DNA from: Mimachlamys varia
Lineage: Eukaryota; Mollusca; Bivalvia; Pectinida; Pectinidae
Assembly (NCBI GenBank): GCA_947623455.1
Contig: OX392528.1
Span: forward strand, 47,820,322-47,884,321
Length of the DNA: 64,000 bases
Direction of reading: 5' to 3'
Shown: positions 34,183 to 46,700 of the stretch, one piece after another
Position numbering within the stretch: position 1 is the first letter of the stretch
Layout: each line of letters opens with the position of its first letter
Translations under genes and position numbers: made by a program
The notes under the pieces: model-generated
The model's database searches: none
What the model saw: the letters and a program-made list of their open reading frames with translations, nothing else
What the model was told of the DNA's origin: nothing

Positions 34183-34610
34183 GCCTGATGACACTGAGGG
34201 AGTGATAATCTGCTCAGATGACACTTAGGAAGAGTAAATCTGCTCTGATGACATTGAGAGAGAGATAATCTACTCCGATGACATTGAGAGAGAGTTAATC
34301 TGCTCCGATGACACTGAGGGAGAGTTAATCTGCTCTGATGACACTGAGGGAGAGTTAATCCGCTCTGAAGACATTGAGAGAGATAATCTGTTCGGATGAC
34401 ATTGAGAGAGATAATCCGCTCCAATGACATTGAGAGAGAGTTAATCTGCTCCGGTGACTATGAGGGCGAGTTTAAATCCGCTCTGATGATATTGACAGAA
34501 AGTAAAACTGCTCTGATGACACTGAGGACAAGTTAATCGGCTCCGGTGACACTGAGGGCGAGTTAATCGGCTCTGGTGACACTTAGGGCGAGTTAATCGG
34601 CTCCGGTGAC
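34183..34610 (-). repeat. 30-bp minisatellite containing the TARBP1 stop codon
   Basis: About fourteen units of about 30 bp run leftward from the TARBP1 coding end. In the sense direction of the gene the unit reads GTCACCGGAGCCGATTAACT, then CGCCCTCAGT. The first unit encodes the last five residues (VTGAD) and the TAA stop, and the rest lie in the 3' untranslated region, each copying this codon-plus-stop block with changes. Confidence 0.85.
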
Positions 34611-34752
34611 AAGTTGCTGACGCCTATATTCCCAGACAAGAAGAGCCCCACTGACATGGACATTGAGAGAGCGGATGATGCCCTGCTGTGGAATCTCCAC
34701 ACAAACATCCAACATATTTATCAGCTCCACAGGGATTCCCTCGCGCTCATTC
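34593..34752 (-). CDS. TARBP1 exon n (terminal, with stop)
   Basis: Acceptor TTTCCAG. It encodes [20 protein letters not shown], then [20 protein letters not shown] and [12 protein letters not shown], with the TAA at 34593-34595. It holds SpoU motifs 2 and 3. The last five codons and the stop belong to the 30-bp minisatellite. Confidence 0.95.
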
Positions 34753-37700
34753 CTGGAAATACAAAATATTTACCATATATAACCTCTCAACTGTGAACAT
34801 GGAATCTTATACATACGGGTAGATAGCTTAAGTTATTTACTTTTCAGTGCAATTTTCTCTCACTTCTTATTGTAAATAGGCTACTTGCTCTTTCCGTACT
34901 ATTGTCGTGTACAAGCGAAAAAAATAAATATGCCATCTGATCCCTTTTGCAGTTTATTTGTTAAATGTTTAGCTGGTTATAATTCAGTTAAATTTCAGTA
35001 AAATTAGTACTTATAATTTCAATTTTTTAGGTGTGTAGAGAGTATACATTTTTCATCTGACATATGAAATATTTTTAAATTTTTCGCAAGCTGTTGTTTT
35101 TGGTGTGTCAATATTTTGAGACGTTTGAAAATAATTATGGATATTTTGATGACAATCACGATAAAACCACCTTGTATATATGTATTTTAATAGCAAAAAG
35201 TAAAGACTTTGTATGGAAAGAGTTAAGTGCCATGAAATTTCGGTTACTGAGCTCACAACAAAAATAAACACACATCAAACTTAGTTAAACATCCAGGTAT
35301 CGGAGTAAATTTGCATTTACAGAATTCTTCATATGTCACAAGAGATCATGTTTATTTATATTTTTACCAGTAAAATATAAAAAATTATTCATTCTTTATA
35401 CAAAACTAATATTTTTTATTAGTGAAAGATATCACTTTTTTTATGATTTGACCAATAACAACACTATTTACAAACTATGGGGAAACGAAAAATTGCCCAG
35501 CAAGGTTTTGCAATATAACGTAATCAACAGAATATCTAACAGTATCTTCAGTATATAAATACCAAATATAAGTGGGGCTAATATTTTTATATTTTTTTCA
35601 TGATTGTGCAGTTAGATATCTTCAATTTCATACATACCCCAGTAGGAGAAGAGATTTATAAGGGAACTGGAAGTCTGTGAGGGACACAGAATTGGCCGTC
35701 TGTTCTACTCCAATCAAAGTGTACCCAGCCTGTTTCTTCTCTGTCAGGAATGTTGTCAGCTTGTTCTTGTAAACCTGTAATGAAACATCACAGAAATGCT
35801 ATGGAGTGTACATACATGTTTACTGATTTTTTTAGAATATTCTCAAATAAGTTCACAAGTTTCTGGTATATTTCTTTACCAATACCATTTTTTACAATTT
35901 AGAAATATTTGAATGCAAATTCATTTCACCATTTACATCTGTTATATATATACACTGCCATCCAAAAGATCTGATACATCTTTTCTGCAAACACTTTGAA
36001 ATTGAGCAAACCCCAATTTTGAAGTTTGTATTACTATTAATATTTTAATGTAATAATTAAATTCTTATGATGTTATGTTATTTTTGAACTTCATATTTGT
36101 ATGGTTTTTGATACAATTAAAAACCTCAAAATGCAATATTTTTGCAATTTCACTTCATTGTATTAATTCCATTTATAATTAATTGTGCAAATGAAAGAAA
36201 AACAACTTTAAATTTATTCATTTTTGAAGATTATCAAAAATAGACCCCACCCTTGACCCTCCCTGCAACTTCCAGGACTTTGGTATTTTTGAAATAAAAT
36301 TTCAATTGTCATTGATAAATGGATTATCTTTAGGAAATGCAGTTGTGTTCATTTTTTGTTGGCTAATGGCTTAATATGTACACAAAATTTGTAACAAAAC
36401 TTTTGGATGGCAGTGTATATACCCATACAACTCAAATGCATGCTTCAAATAAAATTTCACCACCATATGATATTGACCGTAAGTCAAGCAAATCTAAACA
36501 CATCTGTTAAGCCTTTCACTTTTGTAAATCCAGAAGTTTAAAGAGCATAGCACTAAAACAACTGTGCCTCAAGTTTATTTTATCTACTAGGCAATCTCAG
36601 CTTAGATATCACCTCAACCGTTACTATTTGAACAAAGCAAATCTAGTTTTTGCTTTCACTGCAAACAAGCACGTGCTGTAAAAGCCAATATGTTTCCCAC
36701 ATGGATTTTTCGCGTAGTCAGTCTCCAAACTGTCTGTTTGCAATATAGACATATTTGAGCTGTATTTCACTAGTACTGTTCATGCCTATAATACTATTTT
36801 ACACCGTAGAGTTTGAGTGGTGTTGAATATGTTCGCATGTTGATATATTTGCCGAGATTTAATGCCAGCGAAACATTTAATTTCCACTTTTACATGATCA
36901 GGCCCTGGTTTCATCAACGTTCCTTAACATAAGGAAACTCCTTAACTTAAAAATCTCCATAGGAAAGCATTATAGAATTTAAGGGGAAAATCCTTTGTTA
37001 AGGAACTTTCCTTAAACTCTGAAATGCTTTCCTATGGAGATTTTTAAGTTAAGGAGTTTCCTTAAGTTAAGGATCGTTGGTGAAACCGGGGCCAGATGCC
37101 CATACCTCTGTTATCGGCAGCCATTTCTGTGCAGTCACACTAAGGGTCTGGAACACTTTGTCTTCAAGGTATTTTATCTTGCCAATAACAAACTCAGACA
37201 CACCAAAGATCTCACTGGTACGACACAGTCCTGTTGATGAAGACAAAGAAGAATAGACATCTATATAATAGGTCACTGTCAACTATTCAGCAATTTCGGT
37301 ATAAACATACCATGATTTTAATCTATTTTTGAAGAGCACCATGCATATTATGGGATCCTCCTGGGACCTATACTAGGAGACAAACTTTTTTCTTGATCCT
37401 CACTGATGGATATTGGTTAATACCACTTTTATTTATTCAGCAATTTGTTTTTACAGAACAAAGACTAGGGACATACCCAATCAGTTTAAACATGATATCG
37501 CACACTTTTTAATGCTTAACATGAATAGCTCTGTCACCTTCAGTCTTTATGTACATTGTGTAAAATGGTACATACTTAAAAGCGAGAATATTTGGCTTTT
37601 GACAAAATACAAGATTTGCCTTCCTGATCATGATAGAACAGACAATGGATTGAGGATTGGTGCCAGGACTGAGTCATTTCCAATGTATTGTTATCTTTAA

Positions 37701-40700
37701 AAGCCTTCACGAGAGTTTTTAAGAATAATTAAGATAGATGCAGATTGGCATTGAGATAGGTTTTGGGTTGATTTTTGACCACTTACTGTATTCAGGGTTA
37801 CTGTCACAGCATTGTTTAGTCTACAGCTCTTAGCAGTAACATTGAAAAATATTCCAATCAACTACAGTTAAACCTTGTTATCTCAAACTTGTATAATTTG
37901 AAGGCCCCTCATAATTTAAAATATTTCCTAGCTCCCAGCCAAACGTAACACTTCAAACTCATCATTCACTTATATAATTAACAGCAATTATTTTAATAAC
38001 TGAATTTCTAACACAGTCCTGCTAACTTCAAGACTAGAACTGTCATCCTGGGGCCAACCCATACCCGGCTGTGCCAATGGTGTCATTTATACAATAAATG
38101 GGATATAATAATATATCCTATACATATTATCTCATATGCAACAAGCACTTTCATCGGCCAATGGTTTAGGTGTTTATCCTAGCTAAAGCATAAAAAATTG
38201 ACAACATTTTGCAATGGCAATAATCCTTACTTAGTATGAAGTTTTGAATTAATCCATTAAAAATTACTAAAGTTATTGAGCAAAAACTGTCAAGGCAAAT
38301 CTACAAAGGGCCATAACCCGTAAATAATGCATGTATTAATTTGACCATCACACTTATATGAGCTCTCAGATCAATAAGCATATAAAGTCTGAAATTAATC
38401 TGTTAAAAATACTCAGAAGTTATTGAGAGGAAACCAATGTGTGCCTGGCCAATGCCGCAAAGGGACATAACTTTCAGATAAGGGGAGGTAATTCTACCTG
38501 ACATAGATTAGCGCACATTTACAAAGTATCCGGATTATTGCCAGCAAGTTTTATTGATACTCCCTCAGTAGTTTAGGAGGAGTTGAAGGTACATTGCTGT
38601 GCCTACAGACAGACAGAGAGAAGAAGGATGCTTTGAATAGCCAACTATCTGATGATTGTGGGTGAAAAATGTTTAAAGTAAAATATTGATGTCACACAAC
38701 AGACGATTAACCACAGTATGAGCTCACTTGGGCCCATATGTGAACTAAAAAGTCTTATGGTTAGAAGCTAGTTGACTTGTCTATAAAATGTCATCAGTAC
38801 AGCATTAGGTGTAGATTTGACCTTTGACCAGCACTTTCAAGATTAGGCAGCTTGAATATTGCAAGCCTATTAATAAAACAATTTGCAAAAGCCCTGAATC
38901 TAACCTCTATAAACTGCATCCCAGGTTGGGGCAATTCTCAACTTTTGGGCATTGTTATAGCTTTAGATTTGACCTATGACCTACCTCCAAGGTTGGGGAG
39001 TTTCTCTATAAGGGAGGTAACCAAGACTAGTCCTCCAGCCTGACGTCGCTTCTTGCAGAAGTCAAGTTCCTCTTGTGCTTCATCGTCCGGCGTCATCAGT
39101 CGCCATGGCATGATCTTTTTCTGGAAGTCTCCACTTTCCTCCTCTGCTTCCTCGTCATTCCCAGCAGCTGTAACTATGACATTATAAAGGATTTAATGTA
39201 CACTTCCATGAAACATTAAATCATACAACTGATGTCAATTTACCCAATCATTTGTATAAATTTGAATCCCAGCCACCTAGCTACCACTGAAATGTGAATG
39301 TTGTACATTGCTTAGTTTCAGAGAAAAAGTTGTTAATATAAATATTGCCAAATGGACCCCTTTTGGCCCCAAGGGGGTCAGCCCCTTTATTTGTATAAAT
39401 TTACATCCCAGCCACCTATTAAAGACTGCTACCACTGAAATATGAATGTTGTACATTGCTTAGATCCAGAGAAGACGTCGTTAATATGAATATTGCCAAA
39501 TGGACCCCTTTTGGCCCCCCCCCCTCAGGGGGTCAGCCCCTTCATTTGTATAAATTTGAATCCCAGCCACCCAGCGTGCTTCCTACCAAATTTGATTAAA
39601 TTCCAATCAGTGGATATGAAGAAGAAGTTGATTGTTGACGAACGGATGAAGAATGCCACGGTATGGCATAAGCTCACCTTGGTCCTTTGGACCAGGTGAA
39701 CTAATAACCAATGCAATGTTGTGGCCATTTTGAAAATGTGTATTTCTTGCCCTTCACAAAAGACCAAAATTTCACACTAGATTGATCATTTGATGATGGC
39801 AGTCTTAAAATAAAGTTTGATACAGGAAAATTTTGACTCCTTAGTGGCAGACATCCTTAGAGACCATATTCTATTATCTATCCTTACTCTTGTCAGCAAT
39901 TTTCCATGTGCCTGCCGCTGAGCTGGCCAGGGAGTTTGAGGAGTTTAGGATGGGTATCCAGGACTTGATCCCCGCCTCCCTGGGCTCCATCATCCTGTTG
40001 TTCTCCAGGAACAAGTTGGGTGTGATCCACTCGTCATCCATGAGACAGGCAAGGCGAGGTAGAGTGTGGAAAATTGTCTACAACACACACAGTCAAACAA
40101 CTTTTAGTTTACGGTTAAATGCACATTGTCAGGTACTTGCTAAAAAACAATTTTAATTTGAAATTTCAAAAATTCCACTGCACAAAAGACTGGTTGAATC
40201 TGATGGGCCCAATGTATGTTATTTCTCAATAATATACACTGGGACATTGAGACGTCACCATTTTTATGACATCATAATTGTAGCATTGAAGATTGCACTG
40301 CTCCTGCTTAGTCAAGGGCCTGTATTCATGAAACCGTTCTCATGCTCAAGAAGGATTTTGTGCTCAAGCCCTATTAGTTACTCTGGTTATAATTTGTTAA
40401 AATATCTTATTTTATCAAAGTTTGTGTAAAACATAAAATCCATGAAGCGGTAAGGTGTTCTCAAAATTTACAATTAACTTCTCTATTGTTGACATGATTT
40501 AGTTGAGAGCTCGCGAAAATTGGCTGGAGCACAGAATCAATGCTTTAGCACGAGAACGGTTTCATGAATACGGGCCCTGGTCGACTGTAAACTGTCGACT
40601 GTTCTCTGACTGGATTTATACCCTGATGTTGAAACATGTTTTGACTAATACTTTATGTATATGTCTGCATCAACTGTACATTAGTTCAAAACAAATTATG

Positions 40701-43700
40701 CAAATGAAAGTATTGGTTGACATAAATTTGACATTCATTGGTATGTAACATACCATGGCGTTAATACCTACATATTGAATGGTGCGCACTAGTAATTATT
40801 AATTGAACAAATTATAAGGATTTAACTTCAAATTCAAAATTACAGCAAAATGTTCAACTTAAAACTTTAAAGGCCCAATCTATGTAACTTCAGGAAATTT
40901 TTTGGGATTCTAAAAAATTATGAAAAAAAAATCTGGTTAATAACCATGCAAAAATAAGTTTAAAACGAAGTAAACCTAAGCGGTAATTGACAAAAAACTC
41001 TTGACAGAAAAATTCAAAGAATTGAAAATAATTCAGGTGGAGCCCACTTCAACAACAAGCCGAAGGTAGAAGACAGTTCGAAATGAACACGTATTTACAA
41101 ATACAATGTTTCAACTGCTGCTGTACCGGTAACCGTGTAAGAATTCATCTTGAATTTTGCTGATATCAGCTTCAAGTTTTGCTGAAAGTTATGTATATTG
41201 CGCCTTTAATGTCAAATCAAGTAAGGGATATGAAAGACATGTACAGTATACAGTTAATTCATGCCATTTCAGTCAATAGACAAAACTGTTTTCCCAACCT
41301 GGTGAACTATTTCCCAAGGCCAGAGGCCGCAAGAAATAGTTCACCAGGTTGGTCCCAACACAGAGGAAAACTGTTTTGACTATTGACTTAAAGGGCATTA
41401 ATTAACTGTTTTGTTACCTTTATTTCAAACGTCTAGGATTAATCTGAAGCGTGTTCATCACTTATGTCTAAGTCATTGAAAATACTTTTGTGTCACTTTA
41501 ATTCTGTTGAATTAAGCATGTTCTTTGTGTTTCACGAATCTCTCGAAACAGCTATATACGCGCTGTGACAGCTTGTCAGAAAATGTCTAACAGTAAGTAA
41601 ATGTCTACAGTCAGAAAATGTCATCTTCATGTAAACAAAACTCTTTAATTAAGATCACATATTCGCTTGGGCAAAATTGTTTCTTAGGAAACGTGTATTA
41701 GTTCATGACGTCACTGGTAAAATAGATTATCTAATTCATGGCTGTTTATGAAATACACTTGCTGGAAGGACCATGAAAATAGGTAACAACAAATATTAAC
41801 TCATTCACCCCTGAAGACACATTTGAACTCTTCTAATTAAAGGTTTCAAAATTTCAGGTTTGAATGAGTTGAATGAAGTACATGAAGTTGTGTAATGTGT
41901 GATGTATTTAAATACCTCAATACTAAAGTCCCGTTCAAAGTCGAAGTCATTCATAAAAAAGTTTTCTGTTAGTTTGGTGAGATTTTTTGTAGAATTGTAG
42001 TTCCTGTAATCAGAAGAATAAACAAAATGTTAACAAAATTTTTATTAACTTACAAACTGAGCCCGTGTAAACTGATGCTGTTTAATTTTTATTGATAATT
42101 ATATATATAAAAAAAAGTCTAGATTACAATAAACAACCATAATCAAGTTCAGTTGTGTTATTAAACAGTGAAGGGGTTAAAATTCACTGTTGTTTGAGTT
42201 AGGGACCTAGCTCATTTCAGAAAAGAAGTTGCAGTTGTAATGAATGGCAAAATTTCCAAAAATCTAGGGGCCCAGACAAATTTTTAGGGGCCATTGGCTA
42301 CCGGTCTGCTTCATATTTGCATCCCTGCTAGCTAGACAACTAAATTGATACTTTTTCAATAAAACAAAAACAAATTTGGCTGAAAATTTTGAATGTGATA
42401 AATTAAAGTACCCCATTTAAATAATTGAGCAGATATGCCTTACTTGCTCTCCTCAATGAAGCGTGTGGCGGAGTCTAGGAACGGGAATGTGGTGAAGACT
42501 TGGTTGATGTTCTGAGCGTGACACTGTGCTGACAGCTTCATCATGGCGACTTGGGCGTGGATTCTGGTGTTGAAGTGATGTGCCATACACCAGGGTAGTA
42601 CAGCCGACACTGCGGACATGTAGTACTGTGTCTACAAGGTCAGAGGTCGTCATATCAACAGTTTGTTACAATGTGAGATGAAGTACTGGGTCTACAAGGT
42701 CAGGGGGTCGTCATATCAACAGTTTGTTACAATGTGATGTTAGTGTGAGGAATTTCATAGAAGGAAAAAGAACAGCTGATGAAATTAAAGACATGCAAAT
42801 CACCAAAATAGCTCAAACTCATTGGTTTGCAAATTATACCAATGTAATGCTTGAGACATGGTCTTGATATTAAATGACCTTGATATTAAATGACCTTGAT
42901 ATTAAATGACCTTGATATTAAGATTTTACAGTTGTTTGCCCTTGATTTCAGATAGAGAAAATCAGAGGTGTATTTTAGACATTGCTGTACTCAAAATGCT
43001 TACCAACTATGAAGTTGCACAAAAGAAAAATTCAATCAGTTATGAATTTATTGTTAGACAATCGTCAAAGTGATTTGAATTCTGACTCTTGCTGTGACTG
43101 TGACCATTAGCTTTGTCATACAGACAACTTTTCAAATCATAATCCACAATACTTTGTCAAAACAAGAATTGTTGTAACAGGCAAATCAGATTGTGGGCTT
43201 AAAAAAAGCTTTGCCATTTATCTCTTCCAATTCAGTTTTTGGTGGCTGTATATATATAGACAGCAACATATACATGCACACATCGTCATTACTCCTTTAC
43301 CTGTCTGTCCCCTGTCAGGTGTGGTCCCAGTAAGGCTACTGTACAAAGCAGGCCACATATCACTACTGTGTTTCTCTCATCCAACTGAAATTTTAAAAAG
43401 AAATTATGAAATAGCTTTAAATGTAAATACATATGCATCTTTTAAAAGTACATATTTCAGCAGTTATCTTATTTTAATGATTTTCACACTGAAAGCTAGC
43501 ATTCCATTAATTTATGGTTGCACGTTTAACTTTTCCTGTATATTGTTTAAATTTGTTTATGCACAAAAATTTGTGTGTGCCAAAAGATGGCAAGAAAAAA
43601 AAAGTTCTTTGAAAATTTAAATGTATTAAACCCCTGTGACCTTGACATTTGAACAGATTTGGTAGACCTTCATTCCAACATGCTACTGGTCCAGCATCAG

Positions 43701-46700
43701 TACCCTGGGCCTTTGTTTATTGAGATAAAGTTGTTTGTAAATTTTACCTGACCTCTGTGACCTTTAAGATCAGTCAGGTAAATGTTATGCATTTGAACAA
43801 ACTTGATGGCACTTTACCGCAGCATGTTACCGGCTCAATATCAGTACCCTCGGGATTCTGCGATACAGAAAAAGTTATTAGAAGAAAAATATTGCCAGAA
43901 ACTTACATCTACAAACATAGTGATGAATGTATCCACCAGGAAGTTGAACCTGAGGATCAGACGAAGCATGAGCCACTGGACCATGTTACGTATAGACGGC
44001 TGGTTGGATTGTCCCATCACCTCCCTACACAGCTTCCATACCTTATCAACACTATCCTGTAACATTACTTCTATCAACATTATCCTGTAACATTACTTCT
44101 ATCAACATTATCCTGTAACATTACTTCTATCAACATTATCCTGTAACATAACTTCTATCAACATTATCCTGTAACATAACTTCTACATGTTATCAACATT
44201 ATCCTGTGACATAACTTCTACATGTTATCAACATTATCCTGTGACATAACTTCTACATGTTATCAACATTATCCTGTGACATAACTTCTACATGTTATCA
44301 ACATTATCCTGTGACATAACTTCTACATGTTATCAACATTATCCTGTAACATAACTTCAACATTATCCTGTAACATATCTTCTACACTATCCTGTAACAT
44401 AACTTCAACATGTTATCATCATTATCCTGTAACATAACTTCTACATGTTATCAACATTATCCTGTAACATAACTTCTACATGTTATCAACATTATCCTGT
44501 AACATAACTTCTACATGTTATCAACATTATCCTGTAACATAACTTCAACATTATCCTGTAACATATCTTCTACACTATCCTGTAACATAACTTCAACATG
44601 TTATCATCATTATCCTGTAACATAACTTCTACATGTTATCAACATTATCCTGTAACATAACTTCAACGTGTTATCAACATTATCCTGTAACATAACTTCA
44701 ACATGTTATCATCATTATCCTGTAACATAACTTCAACATTATCCTGTAACATATCTTCTACATTATCCTGTAACATAACTTCAACATGTTATCATCATTA
44801 TCCTGTAACATAACTTCTACATGTTATCAACATTATCCTGTAACATATCTTCTACATTATCCTGTAACATTTCTTCAACATGTTATCAACATTATCCTGT
44901 AACATAACTTCAACATGTTATCATCATTATCCTGTAACATAACTTTAACACGTTACCATCACTATCCTGTAACATAACTTCAACATGTTATCATCATTAT
45001 CCTGTAACATAACTTCAACATTATCCTGTAACATAACTTCAACATGTTATCATCATTATCCTGTAACATAACTTCTACATGTTATCAACATTATCCTGTA
45101 ACATAACTTCTACAAGTTATCAACATTATCCTGTAACATAACTTCAACATGTTATCAACATTATCCTGTAACATAACTTCAACATGTTATCAACATTATC
45201 CTGTAACATAACTTCTATCAACATTATCCTGTAACATAACTTCTACATTATCCTGTAACATAACTTCAACATTATCCTGTAACATAACTTCAACATTATC
45301 CTGTAACATAACTTCTATCAACATTATCCTGTAACATAACTTCTACATTATCCTGTAACATAACTTCTACATTATCCTGTAACATAACTTCTATCAACAT
45401 TATCCTGTAACATAACTTCTATCAACATTATCCTGTAACATAACTTCTATCAACATTATCCTGTAACATAACTTCTATCAACATTATCCTGTAACATAAC
45501 TTCTACATTATCCTGTAACATAACTTCTATCAACATTATCCTGTAACATAACTTCTACATTATCCTGTAACATAACTTCTATCAACATTATCCTGTAACA
45601 TAACTTCTATCAACATTATCCTGTAACATAACTTCTACATTATCCTGTAACATAACTTCTACATTATCCTGTAACATAACTTCTATCAACATTATCCTGT
45701 AACATAACTTCTATCAACATTATCCTGTAACATATCTTCTACATTATCCTGTAACATAACTTCTACATGTTATCAACATTATCCTGTAACATAACTTCAA
45801 CATGTTATCAACATTATCCTGTAACATAACTTCAACACTATCCTGTAACATAACTTTAACACGTTACCATCACTATCCTGTAACATAACTTCAACATGTT
45901 ATCAACATTATCCTGTGACATAACTTCTACATGTTATCAACATTATCCTGTAACATAACTTCTACATGTTATCAACATTATCCTGTAACATAACTTCTAC
46001 ATGTTATCAACATTATCCTGTAACATAACTTCAACATGTTATCAACATTATCCTGTAACATAACTTTAACATGTTACCATCACTATCCTGTAACATAACT
46101 TCAACATGTTATCATCGTTATCCTGTAACATAACTTTAACACGTTACCATCACTATCCTGTAACATAACTTCTACATGTTATCAACATTATCCTGTAACA
46201 TAACTTCTACATGTTATCAACATTATCCTGTAACATAACTTCAACATTATCCTGTAACATATCTTCTACACTATCCTGTAACATAACTTCAACATTATCC
46301 TGTAACATATCTTCTACACTATCCTGTAACATAACTTCAACATGTTATCATCATTATCCTGTAACATAACTTCTACATGTTATCAACATTATCCTGTAAC
46401 ATAACTTCTACATGTTATCAACATTATCCTGTAACATAACTTCTACATGTTATCAACATTATCCTGTAACATAACTTCAACATTATCCTGTAACATATCT
46501 TCTACACTATCCTGTAACATAACTTCAACATGTTATCATCATTATCCTGTAACATAACTTTAACACGTTACCATCACTATCCTGTAACATAACTTCAACA
46601 TGTTATCATCATTATCCTGTAACATAACTTCTACATGTTATCAACATTATCCTGTAACATAACTTCAACGTGTTATCAACATTATCCTGTAACATAACTT

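Noticed and set aside
34614..34796. Plus-strand 60-codon ORF that looks protein-like
   Set aside because: It is the antisense of the TARBP1 terminal exon, whose minus-strand translation shows clear SpoU motifs.
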